Below are positions 35,544 through 44,258 of a DNA stretch of 64,000 bases, in pieces. Source of the stretch: Propionibacterium sp. oral taxon 192 str. F0372 (GTDB lineage Bacteria > Actinomycetota > Actinomycetes > Propionibacteriales > Propionibacteriaceae). The stretch covers positions 993,321 to 1,057,320 of the forward strand of contig NZ_KE340297.1 of the NCBI RefSeq assembly GCF_000413315.1. The letters are read 5' to 3'. A program made the translations under genes and the position numbers. How positions within the stretch are numbered: the first letter of the stretch is position 1; every line of letters begins with the position of its first letter. The notes beneath the pieces are model-generated. The model saw nothing but the letters and a program-made list of their open reading frames with translations, ran no database searches and was not told where the DNA came from.

Positions 35544-36282
35544 GCAGTCTCGCCCCGTGGCGCTCGTAACCGGTGGCTCTCGCGGTATCGGACGGGCGAT
35601 TGTGACGCGTCTGGCCCATGACGGGTTCGATGTCGCCTTCTGCTTTGCTGCAAACAAGGATGCTGCCAACGAAACTATTTCAGCCCTCCCGCCCGAGGCT
35701 ACGGCGTTGTGTGCTCGCGTCGATGTCCGCTCGTTCGAGGAGGTCGAGCAGTTTGTCTCGGATACGGTCACGCGGTTTGGTCGACTAGATGCCGTCATTC
35801 ACTGTGCAGGCATCACGCGGGATGCTCCACTGATGACAATGACGACCACAGACTGGCAGGACGTGATTGACACGAACCTTGCGGGGGCTTTCCATCTTTG
35901 CCGGACGGCATCTTGGGCCCTTGTCCGTGGCGGCAACGGCGGCTCGGTGACGTTGGTGGGCTCAATTGCAGGCAGGGATGGCCACGCCGGCCAAGTAAAC
36001 TATAGCGCGTCGAAGGCAGGTCTGGTCGGTGTGGCGCGCACAGCAGCGCTGGAACTCGCTCGGTGGCGCATCAGAGTCAACGTGGTGGCCCCAGGTTTCA
36101 TTGAGACCGATATGACAATGATGCTGAGTGAGAAGGCAAAGGAGAAAGCAAAGAACGATATCCCGCTTGGAGAATTCGGTAAGCCCGACGACGTAGCCGG
36201 CCTCGTCTCGTATCTCGTCTCCCCGGATGCTAGGTACGTTACTCGTCAGGTGATCGGCGTCGACGGAGGATTGTCCCTATGA
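35536..36282 (+). CDS. 3-oxoacyl-ACP reductase (FabG-type ketoreductase)
   Basis: The 248-aa short-chain dehydrogenase has the cofactor motif TGGSRGIG (about 14-21), the NAG-like HCAG, and the catalytic Ser in VGSIAG, Tyr and Lys in NYSASKAG. The C-terminal APGFIETDMT and GQVIGVDGG-like VIGVDGGLSL are typical of FabG. It reduces the 3-keto group after each condensation and overlaps the dehydratase gene by 8 nt. Confidence 0.94.
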   Translation: MNEQSRPVALVTGGSRGIGRAIVTRLAHDGFDVAFCFAANKDAANETISALPPEATALCARVDVRSFEEVEQFVSDTVTRFGRLDAVIHCAGITRDAPLMTMTTTDWQDVIDTNLAGAFHLCRTASWALVRGGNGGSVTLVGSIAGRDGHAGQVNYSASKAGLVGVARTAALELARWRIRVNVVAPGFIETDMTMMLSEKAKEKAKNDIPLGEFGKPDDVAGLVSYLVSPDARYVTRQVIGVDGGLSL

Positions 36283-36965
36283 GCCGCACACCTCGCTGGT
36301 ATGCGTCACTGCGAAGCCCCTATTCGTGGCTCGCTCTAGAACGTGGGATAGCGTCCCGCTCGCCCCTCCTTGAAGCCGCCACCATGCATATCTTCTTCGA
36401 GCCGGGTGCGGAAATTAAGCAATTCTTGGACGAGCGTGCAATTACCTTTCACTACACCCCCATGAGCCGAGCCAAGCATCTGTATATCCTGCGTGATGTA
36501 CGTCGACTTGCCAGCCGATTGGGAGTAGCGATTACTTGGCCCGACGACTCAGCGGCGAACTGGGAGATCACCGCCGCTGCATGCGCGGGGGTCTTGGCGC
36601 AAGATCAGGCGCGCGGCAAACAGCTCGTTTTGGAGTTGAGCCGTGCGCGCTGGACCAGAGGCGCTGACCTGAATAACGCGGAACAGGTCGCGACATTGCT
36701 CAACGATGGGGGCTTTCCCCGCGATCTGGCCACGCTGCACTCCCGACCGGAAGGTCGCCAGTTGCTGGTCTCCGTTGCCGAACGAATGGACGAGGATGGG
36801 GTTTTTGGGGTTCCGTTTTTTCGCGTGGGTAGGGAGAGCTTCTGGGGCCTGGAGCGATTGGAAGAGGCCGAGAAGCATCATTGTTCGAGCTCTGCCCCGT
36901 GGGAAAGCGATGGATCAGTGCTGGGACGGGGTTTCGATGATGATCATGCCGGTGGCTGCGGCTGA
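36279..36965 (+). CDS. DsbA-superfamily / 2-hydroxychromene-2-carboxylate isomerase-like protein
   Basis: The 228-aa product has SLRSPYSWLALERG at the N-terminus, where kappa-class GST-like isomerases place the glutathione-binding Ser instead of CxxC, then a helical insert and the cis-Pro block VFGVPFF. The family uses a thiol cofactor for cis-trans isomerisation or conjugation. In this cluster it could isomerise a double bond of the acyl chain. The last 25 residues are of low complexity. Confidence 0.78.
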   Translation: MSRTPRWYASLRSPYSWLALERGIASRSPLLEAATMHIFFEPGAEIKQFLDERAITFHYTPMSRAKHLYILRDVRRLASRLGVAITWPDDSAANWEITAAACAGVLAQDQARGKQLVLELSRARWTRGADLNNAEQVATLLNDGGFPRDLATLHSRPEGRQLLVSVAERMDEDGVFGVPFFRVGRESFWGLERLEEAEKHHCSSSAPWESDGSVLGRGFDDDHAGGCG

Positions 36966-36995
36966 CTGCGCCAGAATTAGAGAGGATGCGACGTT

Positions 36996-37862
36996 GTGAC
37001 ACGAGTTGAGAATGCGTTGGGTGGGGTCTTCGCTTACCTGATCCTGCATCCTCTGCGCCGCCGCCCGCACAAGGACCCTAGTGTTTTTGGCCTGTCCTTC
37101 GTGGAACAGACGGTGCGGACCCACGACGGGCATCGTCTTGCTTGCTGGCTCGTCGGCTCCGATTCGCGTCGAGTCGCTGTGCTCGGGCATGGCATCGGGC
37201 AAGGTAAGTCGGCGTCGCTGCGCACTGCGCAATTACTGGTGGCGCGCGGCTATCAGGTGCTGATGTTCGATCACCGTGGGCATGGGGCTTCTCAGGGGGA
37301 CCGCCGGATTTGGCGGGTAGCGGATCGTTTCACCGACGACATTCTGTCTGCCTCCCGATGGATGGCCGAACGCTTCGACCCGAGAATTTTGGTGGTCTTC
37401 GGGTATTCTTTCTCCACCTTCCCCACCGTGTACGCGTTGGCGTCTGGGACCCTGCCTGCTGATGCCGTTGTCTGCGAGAGTGGGCCTGGCCTCAACCTTG
37501 CGGGCATGTTCGAGAGCTTCCTCCTCAGGGCCAGTAAACGCTCCACCTTGCTGGGCCGCCTCATGCGCTCTCCCGGGTTACGGCACGCGACCGCTGCGGC
37601 CGCGGTGAGGATGCTCGGGGCAAGTTGGCCACCTAGGGCTACCGAAGGTCTGCTGGCGGATATTCCACAGCTGTACCTGGTGGGCGAGGAGGACACCGTG
37701 ATCCACGCTGACGAAGTGAGTGCTCTTGTCGACGCATGGTCGCGTGCTGAAGTACATCGGATACCTGGTGGCCACCTGCGTCTGAGTAGTTCCGCCGGAG
37801 CTGAGTACGATCGCCTCGTTTACGAGTTCCTTGATCGGGTCGAGCAGGACACCCGAAGATGA
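36996..37862 (+). CDS. Alpha/beta hydrolase 3
   Basis: From GTG 36996 the product is 288 aa. It shows LGHGIGQGKSA, MFDHRGHGASQ, nucleophile Ser138 in FGYSFST, VGEEDTVIHADE and PGGHLRLS, so the Ser-Asp-His triad is present. It is of the same general class as the 31462 product but not a close copy. It overlaps the next gene by 4 nt. Confidence 0.83.
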   Translation: MTRVENALGGVFAYLILHPLRRRPHKDPSVFGLSFVEQTVRTHDGHRLACWLVGSDSRRVAVLGHGIGQGKSASLRTAQLLVARGYQVLMFDHRGHGASQGDRRIWRVADRFTDDILSASRWMAERFDPRILVVFGYSFSTFPTVYALASGTLPADAVVCESGPGLNLAGMFESFLLRASKRSTLLGRLMRSPGLRHATAAAAVRMLGASWPPRATEGLLADIPQLYLVGEEDTVIHADEVSALVDAWSRAEVHRIPGGHLRLSSSAGAEYDRLVYEFLDRVEQDTRR

Positions 37863-38452
37863 GAGGCTCGGGTCGAGCAGACGGGCGGACCGGGTCTCGT
37901 CGACTTCCTTGGCTTGTTGGCCCAGCCGAGTGGGCAGAGTTTCCCGCGCCATGCGATCGTTACGTGGCCGATCCCACGTCCCGTAGGGCAGTACGCAGCC
38001 GGACGACGCATGCCCCTGCCGATACGCTCTTCCTATGGCTGTGCCAGCTGCGTCGAGCTCCGTACAGCTACGACTGGATTGATAACTTCGGGCGCCGCAG
38101 CCCGCGTGACGCGGATCCGACACTGTGCACACCGTCGCCGGGCGATCGCTTCATGACCATTTTCACTCTGGTGGACATGGAGCCGGGCCGCTCTCTGACG
38201 CTGCGAATGCGTCCAGGTCGACCGACCCGTCTCTTTGGCGAGGTCGTGCTCACCTACACGATCGAGGAAAGGCTCGGGGTTCGGCATCTGGTGGTTGCCA
38301 TCTGGTTCGGGCAGGTTGGTCGGCTGACGCCTCGTCTGCGGCGACTGCTGCTGGTGTGGGGTGACGTTGCGATGATGGATCGCCAATTGAGAATCCTCTG
38401 CCGACTCGCGGAAGCCTCGACGTCCACCACTTCCACTGGAGAATCCGGATAA
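37859..38452 (+). CDS. SRPBCC-fold protein
   Basis: The 197-aa product has a helix-grip pattern: LWLCQLRRAPYSYDWIDNFG (about 59-78), PGDRFMTIFTLVDMEPGRSL and FGEVVLTYTIEER, ending in a long amphipathic helix. SRPBCC proteins bind hydrophobic ligands and include polyketide cyclases. No catalytic residues can be named. It is the last gene of the operon-like run; the IS3 remnant follows. Confidence 0.7.
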   Translation: MRGSGRADGRTGSRRLPWLVGPAEWAEFPAPCDRYVADPTSRRAVRSRTTHAPADTLFLWLCQLRRAPYSYDWIDNFGRRSPRDADPTLCTPSPGDRFMTIFTLVDMEPGRSLTLRMRPGRPTRLFGEVVLTYTIEERLGVRHLVVAIWFGQVGRLTPRLRRLLLVWGDVAMMDRQLRILCRLAEASTSTTSTGESG

Positions 38453-38554
38453 AGCACCTCAAACCGGGCACGTCGCAGCCGAGGTATCCGGCATGATCCG
38501 TGAGGTCTTCATCCGCGTGGGGAGGAAATCATGGAGGGCGATACCACCAATGTG

Positions 38555-38824
38555 CTCCTACATGAGAGGTCCCCAGTACATCTTTGTCCAGTTGGCCCAA
38601 GCAGCCCGAGATGCAGGTGTGAGATTGTCAGTCGGTCGTACCGGTGTGTGCTGGGACAACGCCCAGCAGGAATCCTTTCTGGTCCACTCTCAAGACGGTT
38701 CTACAACCGCTATCACTTCGCCATCCGGCAAGCCGCGATCACCGCGGTCACCACCTGGATCGACGCCATCTACAACCGAGGCCGCAGCCACTCAGCACTG
38801 GGCTATTTTAGTCCCGTAGACTAA
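38555..38824 (+). pseudogene. IS3-family transposase (OrfB) 3' remnant, frameshifted
   Basis: One frame reads AARDAGVRLSVGRTGVCWDN and AQQESFL, then near 38690 a different frame continues FYNRYHFAIRQAAITAVTTW, IDAIYNRGRSHSALGYFSPVD to TAA 38824. This is the end of an IS3-type integrase core broken by a frameshift. The 5' part of the element is missing. Confidence 0.85.
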
Positions 38825-38949
38825 GAGAACACCAAGACCCGCGGCCTCCAGGCCGCAACACTGGTGTCCGCCCACACGGGGCAAATTCAATGGTCGTGAT
38901 CGACGCAGCGTCTGGACCGTAGGTGAGTATGGGTTCTCGGCGCTGATGC

Positions 38950-39067
38950 AGGCTGGGCCCGACTCCGTCAGTCGTTGCTGGATCATTTGATGGGTATGGT
39001 CGCGATGCCAGCCAGTGATGTGGTAGATCGTGTCCAGGATCTCGCTATTTTCCTTCTTGGTCGCCAT
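38950..39067 (-). pseudogene. N-terminal remnant of a DDE integrase-type transposase (right flank)
   Basis: ATG 39067 opens MATKKENSEILDTIYHITGW, HRDHTHQMIQQRL, the helical DNA-binding start of a transposase family that asks for a TGxHR motif. The homology ends after about 45 residues and runs into unrelated sequence next to the IS3 remnant. The same start codon and upstream sequence recur at 24668. Confidence 0.65.
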
Positions 39068-39172
39068 GGGTCATTTCGTCGCCTGCGCAGCAGGGATTGC
39101 TTTGCGTTGAGTTAGCTCCAACTCCATCTGCTCGCCCTGGACCCACGTGGGCACTTTGAGATTAAGCCAACG
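39056..39172. repeat. Right copy of the 117-bp direct repeat
   Basis: Same orientation as 24657-24773, about 93% identical by eye. Together the copies bracket the 14.3-kb biosynthetic cluster. Confidence 0.9.
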
Positions 39173-39366
39173 CAATATATTGACGGACGGTCGGAGGTGC
39201 CTCTAAAATATAACCATCGGGGCAGCACCAAGCAATGACCTCAAGTGGAGTGCGGTTAGTGGGGAAAATCTCCAAAGCCACACGGCTATTTCGCGCGCTT
39301 CTAGCGAGTCGCTCGCCCCCGTCCGGGCCCCACGGGGCCACTTTGCAGCTCAAGGAGGCTTGTGCC

Positions 39367-39621
39367 ATGGCTGAACTGACTCCCGAGGAGAAGGCAGACC
39401 TCAAGGAACGCATCTGCGACATCCTTGAAGTGGACGCCGAGGAGGTGACTGAGACTTCACTCTTCAAGGATGACCACGGCGCCGATTCGATGCTCGCCAT
39501 CGAGATCCTCGCGATGCTCGAGCGACAGTGCAGCGTGGAGATCGCTCAAGCATCAATGGCCCGCATGGTCAACTTGGAGGGTGTCTATGCTGTCGTGAAC
39601 CAAGCCCGGGCCCAGCTCTAG
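39367..39621 (+). CDS. Acyl carrier protein 2
   Basis: From ATG 39367, preceded by AAGGAGG-like CAAGGAGGC, the product is 84 aa. Ser41 in HGADSMLAIEILAML is the phosphopantetheine site and the domain is otherwise complete. It lies alone between insertion-sequence remnants, 0.9 kb after the cluster's last gene and outside the direct repeat. It may be a second carrier for the cluster, cut off by IS insertion. Confidence 0.9.
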   Translation: MAELTPEEKADLKERICDILEVDAEEVTETSLFKDDHGADSMLAIEILAMLERQCSVEIAQASMARMVNLEGVYAVVNQARAQL

Positions 39622-39642
39622 CGATCTGGTCGCTAGAGCTGG
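39612..39642 (+). terminator. Perfect 13-bp hairpin at the ACP2 stop
   Basis: CCAGCTCTAGCGA and TCGCTAGAGCTGG form a perfect stem with a 5-nt loop, starting inside the last codons. No U-tract follows, so it may stabilise the message end or act weakly as a terminator. Confidence 0.55.
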
Positions 39643-39699
39643 TTACGAGAGTCGTTCGAACCATCCGTCGACGACGTGGGTGTCGTCATTGGTGCGGTG

Positions 39700-40330
39700 A
39701 TCGGCTCTCAACCGGTGCGTGGGCAAGAGTCGGAGTGTTGTTCCACAATGTCGTAAATGCGCTACGCCCTTCAGCGTCGATGACCGGGTCTCCTTTCCAG
39801 TAACTCGGTACGGCTCGGTCTTCGACCTGAAGTGAACGCAGGCTGATGGTAGCTCCCTCGTTTATGGTTCACGGCGTGTCGAGGTTGTCATCCTTGCCAG
39901 TGACGAACGAGAAAACCGGAACGCCCGGTCAGTAAGTAACGCTTTGTCAACCCTCAACCCGGAGTTGTAATGATCCAATGGCTTGAGTAATAGGGAGCTT
40001 AATAGATCTGTTCATAAGACATCCTTATAGTCTGGTCATCAGGAAAATCGGACTTCAGCCGCATCAAGATCTGGCGTGGAGCGCACCGGTCATTCAACAA
40101 CTCCACCGCCTTGGCCTGCAGGCCAAGGCGCACATCAGGCTTCCTGGGCTTGAGACCTTTCAACCGCTGCATATTCACTGCTGGGCTCGCCCAGGACGAT
40201 AATGCCCTCGTCACAACCACGATTGATTTCTCGAGACACCATTTGACGATGCCGTCTCAAACTATGAGTGATCGCGACCACTGACTTCCCACACGTCAAC
40301 CCCGCAGCGATCACTGCCAATTCATCCCCG
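39700..40330 (-). pseudogene. IS30-family transposase remnant
   Basis: On the minus strand, VVAITHSLRRHRQMVSREIN, then in other frames KAVELLNDRCAPRQILMRLK, SDFPDDQTIRMSYEQIY, and about 180 bases later VEDRAVPSYWKGDPVIDAEG, RSAFTTLW. These are successive blocks of an IS30 transposase, including the DDE region start, separated by frameshifts and stops. No intact frame remains. Confidence 0.82.
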
Positions 40331-40682
40331 TCAACCGCTGATCACACTTGCCCGTGAACTATTCGGATCATCACCCAGACTGTGGTCGCGCGAAGTCACT
40401 ATTCCTCCATTCCGCTCACACAAAACGGACCAAACCTCGAGGATCATAAAACAGCAGTCTAAACCACAATCCAATATTCTGCTGTCGTCCACAAAATCTA
40501 TAGCATTCCAATCACCAGTTACCTTCTAGGTGGTCTTGATGTTGGCAAGGAGCACATCATCACGCATGCTCCGCAACGGCCCTATTACCAGGCGAAAGCC
40601 CCCGCAGCGGTTTAACAGAGAACCATAGGGGCATCTCTGACCCCACTAGGCATTGAGGACGGTCGCGATCTTCGCAGGCGCA
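40331..40682. other. Intergenic region without a supported gene
   Basis: AT-richer spacer upstream of the IS30 remnant and downstream of the endonuclease IV gene. It may include the outer end of the IS30 element; I see no coding frame, tRNA or clear promoter. Confidence 0.5.
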
Positions 40683-41468
40683 TCACACCCGGGAACGGAT
40701 CCACTCCAGGTCGTCGGTATGGCCCTCGGATGGGGTCTCCAGGATGGCCGGAGCCTGAGCCCGACGCATGACCTCGACCAGCCAATCGGGATCAGCCTGC
40801 CCCTTGCCCAGATTCGCATGACGGTCCGCACCCGAGCCCTCGGTATCGCGGGAATCGTTCAGGTGCACCAGATCAATGCGCCCGGTGATCGCCAAGACAT
40901 CATCGACGAGGCCTTGCAGCGGATTCCCTGAGGCGTGCGCATGGCAGGTGTCGAGGCAAAAGCCCACCCGTTTCGCGTTGTTAGAGGTGGAAATCGCCTG
41001 CCACAGCCGGGCGAGGTTCTCCCAACGCCTGGCCATCGCATGGTTCCCGCCGGCGGTGTTCTCGATGAGCAGGGGCACTTCGATCCGCAACCCGTCGACG
41101 GCTTTGAACCAGTTCTCGAAACCGGCTTCCATCGGGTCATTGGCGGTGACATGACCGCCGTGCACGATCACGCCCCAGGCTCCGAGTCTCGCAGCCGCAT
41201 CAAGGTGCTGCTGGAGCAGCTTGCGCGAAGGGATGCGGATCCGGTTGTTGGTGGATGCGACGTTGATGACAAAGGGGGAGTGGACGTAGATACCGATCCC
41301 GGCCTCGGCTGCGCGGGCACCGAACTCCTCCAGATCCCATGGGAACCTCGGCGCGGGGGCCTTCCATGACTGCGGGTCGCCGATATTCACCTGGATGATC
41401 TCGGCTCCGATCTCCTGGGCGGCTGCGAGAGGATCGGCCGGGTCGACGTGGGCTCCGAATAATGTCAT
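40683..41468 (-). CDS. Endonuclease IV-type (AP endonuclease 2) TIM-barrel protein
   Basis: The 261-aa product has the family metal-ligand blocks: IVHGGHVTA (His), PLLIENTAGG (Glu), GFCLDTCHAHASG (Asp, His), VHLNDSRDTEGSGADRHANLGKG (His, Asp, His) and AILETPSE (Glu). These zinc ligands cut DNA at abasic sites in base-excision repair. The length is normal. Confidence 0.92.
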   Translation of the reverse strand: MTLFGAHVDPADPLAAAQEIGAEIIQVNIGDPQSWKAPAPRFPWDLEEFGARAAEAGIGIYVHSPFVINVASTNNRIRIPSRKLLQQHLDAAARLGAWGVIVHGGHVTANDPMEAGFENWFKAVDGLRIEVPLLIENTAGGNHAMARRWENLARLWQAISTSNNAKRVGFCLDTCHAHASGNPLQGLVDDVLAITGRIDLVHLNDSRDTEGSGADRHANLGKGQADPDWLVEVMRRAQAPAILETPSEGHTDDLEWIRSRV

Positions 41469-41529
41469 GGACCAACTCTATTTTCTATCCGCCCATCCCG
41501 CACGGCAGCGCCAACCGGTACACCATGGG

Positions 41530-42231
41530 TTACCTGCGTCGTGGGGGAGCATGCAATCTTCCTGCCGGGTGGTTGTTCACCGATGCTGGCGACCTTCGAC
41601 GCAGATGGGCCTCCAGCCCGGCGATCAGCACCTCAACGAACTCGTCGAAGGTGTTGCGCAGGTATTCCTCGCCCTGCTTGGTGGTGGCCATCGATGCCAC
41701 CAGTTTGATCAGCGGGGGAACCTCACCTTTCGGTGTATCGAGTGCAGGATTCGCGACGTCCGGATGACCGGGAACCGGCGCCACATCCGCGAGGAGATAC
41801 CCGTTGAGTGAATTGAAAAACACGTCGACGATGAAGAGTTGCTGCTCGGCGCTCAATCCCTCCCGGTCGAGATAGGCCAGAGTCGGGGCGACGTGCGTGA
41901 ATTCCCTGTCGGTGCCCAGTGGGCGGGTGGCCAGCAGAACGAACAGACTGGGATGGGCAACGGCGACGTCGCGATAACCGCGTGCCGCCTGCCGTAAAGC
42001 CTCCTGCCAGGAGCCGCAGTCGCCGGGCAGATGGATCTCAAGGATCAGCCGCTCGTGTAGTGCCCCCAGCAGTTCCTCTTTGTTGGCGATGTGGTTGTAG
42101 AGGGACATTGCCTGGATTCCCAGGCTGGCGGCCACCCGCCTCATGGAGATCGCCTCGACGCCTTGGGCGTCGCCAAGCTCCAGCGCGGCATCGATGATGG
42201 CCTGCTTGGTGATTGGTGTCGGACGTGGCAT
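41530..42231 (-). CDS. TetR-family repressor (TetR C-terminal type)
   Basis: From ATG 42231 the product is 233 aa. It starts with a helix-turn-helix (AIIDAALELGDAQGVEAISM, RRVAASLGIQAMSLYNHIANKEELL), followed by a ligand-binding helical domain of the tetracycline-repressor subclass. It is divergent from an MFS exporter, and an inverted repeat sits between them, so it most likely represses that exporter and itself. Confidence 0.92.
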   Translation of the reverse strand: MPRPTPITKQAIIDAALELGDAQGVEAISMRRVAASLGIQAMSLYNHIANKEELLGALHERLILEIHLPGDCGSWQEALRQAARGYRDVAVAHPSLFVLLATRPLGTDREFTHVAPTLAYLDREGLSAEQQLFIVDVFFNSLNGYLLADVAPVPGHPDVANPALDTPKGEVPPLIKLVASMATTKQGEEYLRNTFDEFVEVLIAGLEAHLRRRSPASVNNHPAGRLHAPPRRR

Positions 42232-42247
42232 CACGGTTCCCTGGAGA

Positions 42248-42303
42248 TTGACGAACTTACGGTGTAATTGTAACCTGCTGCAAACAGACATACAGCGTAA
42301 GTT
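42248..42303. promoter_or_regulatory. TetR operator overlapping the MFS promoter
   Basis: AACTTACGGTGTA (42254-42266) and TACAGCGTAAGTT (42291-42303) are inverted copies, 12 of 13 matching. The left arm lies inside the spacer of TTGACG (42248-42253), 17 nt, TAACCT (42271-42276), which faces the exporter. Binding would block the polymerase. Confidence 0.78.
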
Positions 42304-42315
42304 TGGAGGCGGGAG

Positions 42316-43590
42316 ATGCAACGCCCAGGTAGTTTCGGATGGTTGCTTGCCGGGCAAGCAGTCTCAGCTATCGGTTCCCAGGTCACCTTCATGGCTCTGC
42401 CCCTGATCGCGGTGGTCACCCTCAATGCCTCGCCGGGGGAGATGGGGCTGCTGGGTGCGTTGGACAATCTGCCCTACCTGTTGTTCGGGCTGGCAGTTGG
42501 TTCGCTAGTCGACCGGCACCGTCGCCGCTCCTTGATGATGATCGCCGATCTGACGCGGGCGGCAGCCGTCGTCTCCATCCCGGTGGTCTTCATCTTTCAC
42601 GGGATCAGCTTTGCGCACCTGTGTGTGGTGGCCTTCGCCGTCGGCATCGGCAACATCGTCTTCGACGTCGCTTGCCAAGCCCAACTTCCCGATCTCGTTG
42701 AGCAGGATCGACTGGTCGGGGCGAATGGGGCATTGCAGACCAGCACGGGCATCGCATCACTAGCGGCCCCGGGGCTCGTCGGGGTATTCATCGCGACCGT
42801 CGGGGCACCCGTGGCGATGCTCGTCGACGCCTTCTCCTATCTGTTGTCGGCAGGATCGCTGGTCATGGTACGACGCTGTGCCGGGCGTGAACCTGAGCCC
42901 AAGGAATCAGGGACCAGCCCCGGAGCCGAGATCAAGCAGGGCTTGGTGGCGGTGTTGCGGGATCGCCGACTGGTAGGTCTCGCAGGTGCGGGGGCCTTCG
43001 TATCCATCGGCATGAATGCTGCATTCGCCGTTCTCATCCATGACCTGTCCAATGTCGTCGGTCTGGGCTCCCTGGGAATCGGGCTTGTCTTTTTCACCTT
43101 CGCGGTATGCGCGGCCCTCGGCGCGCTGGCTGCTTCCCAGCTGGCAGCCCGGGCAATGGTGGGGCGTTGCCTCATGGTCGGCCCGCTGCTTGGTGGCCTC
43201 GGGCTGGTCGTCTTCGCCCTGGCCGGTCGCATCGCGGCACCCGGGGTGCTCCTTGTTCACGTGGGCGCGGCACTGGCAGGTGCTGGGCTGCTCGCCCAGC
43301 AGTCACTGGCCGCCGGGTTGCGTCAGTCGCTGGCCCCCGAGGAGATGAGGGGACGCATCCTGGGCACCCTGCGGTTTGCTGAATGGGGAGTCATGCCACT
43401 GGGTTCGCTGATCGGTGGGGCCGTCGGGGAGGTCGCAGGGACGGGTGCTGCCCTGGTGGTTTCCGCTTGCTGGGTTGCGGTGGCAGCGCTGTGGGTGGTG
43501 GTCACGCCCCTGCGCGGCTTGCGGGTGGTTCCGCAGGCTGATCCCGATTCCCAGACCGACCCCGCTCAGACTGACCCCGTCACCCGATAG
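42316..43590 (+). CDS. MFS exporter (12-helix, MFS_3-like)
   Basis: The 424-aa product has 12 predicted membrane helices, the loop 2-3 motif GSLVDRHRRRS and the mirrored C-terminal AEWGVMPLGSLIGGAVGE typical of EntS-like exporters. GGCGGGAG precedes the ATG. With the divergent TetR regulator it suggests inducible efflux of a drug or metabolite. Confidence 0.9.
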   Translation: MQRPGSFGWLLAGQAVSAIGSQVTFMALPLIAVVTLNASPGEMGLLGALDNLPYLLFGLAVGSLVDRHRRRSLMMIADLTRAAAVVSIPVVFIFHGISFAHLCVVAFAVGIGNIVFDVACQAQLPDLVEQDRLVGANGALQTSTGIASLAAPGLVGVFIATVGAPVAMLVDAFSYLLSAGSLVMVRRCAGREPEPKESGTSPGAEIKQGLVAVLRDRRLVGLAGAGAFVSIGMNAAFAVLIHDLSNVVGLGSLGIGLVFFTFAVCAALGALAASQLAARAMVGRCLMVGPLLGGLGLVVFALAGRIAAPGVLLVHVGAALAGAGLLAQQSLAAGLRQSLAPEEMRGRILGTLRFAEWGVMPLGSLIGGAVGEVAGTGAALVVSACWVAVAALWVVVTPLRGLRVVPQADPDSQTDPAQTDPVTR

Positions 43591-43604
43591 GAAACGTCTG
43601 CATA

Positions 43605-44258
43605 TCAATCCACCAACCCGTGTTCGTAGGCCGCAATCACCAGCTGGGCCCGGTCGCGGGCCCCGAGTTTCATCAGCAGATGACCGATATGGGTTTTGAG
43701 GGTGCCCCGGCTGATGAACAATGTGGCTTGTATCTCAGCATTGGATAACCCGCCGCCGATCGCCTGCAGCACTTCCACCTCACGCGGTGTCAATGCCTCG
43801 GGCGCTGCGACATGGCGTGACGGTGCATCGACGCACCGAGCGATCACCCGACGCAGCGACGACGGAGACAGCACCTGATCACCAGCCCTGATGGTGTGCA
43901 GTGCGCGGATCAGCACCTCGGGGGTCGTGTCCTTGAGTAGGAATCCGCAGGCCCCCGCCCGCAACGCACCGAACAGATAGTCGTCGAGCTCGAACATGGT
44001 GAGGATGCACACCCGCACATCGGCGAGGTCCGGGTCGCAGCAGATCATCCGCGTCGCGGCGATTCCGTCGGTTTCTGGCATGCGGATGTCGAGCAGGGCT
44101 ACGTCGGGGTGGGTACGACGAACCTCGGCCACGGCGGTGGCCCCATCACCGACCTCGGCCACGACGGTGACCTGCCCGGTCGACTCCAGCAGGGCCACCA
44201 GGCTATGCCGCAACAGGACCTGGTCATCGGCGACGACGACCCGCACCGGCTCAGTCAT
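43605..44258 (-). CDS. NarL/LuxR-family response regulator
   Basis: From ATG 44258 the product is 217 aa. Receiver Asp is in VALLDIRMPETDG (about 53) and the LuxR helix-turn-helix reads LTPREVEVLQAIGGGLSNAEIQ, then LKTHIGHLLMKL. It overlaps the kinase gene by 8 nt. With the adjacent divergent ABC transporter this is a common sensor-plus-exporter layout. Confidence 0.92.
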   Translation of the reverse strand: MTEPVRVVVADDQVLLRHSLVALLESTGQVTVVAEVGDGATAVAEVRRTHPDVALLDIRMPETDGIAATRMICCDPDLADVRVCILTMFELDDYLFGALRAGACGFLLKDTTPEVLIRALHTIRAGDQVLSPSSLRRVIARCVDAPSRHVAAPEALTPREVEVLQAIGGGLSNAEIQATLFISRGTLKTHIGHLLMKLGARDRAQLVIAAYEHGLVD

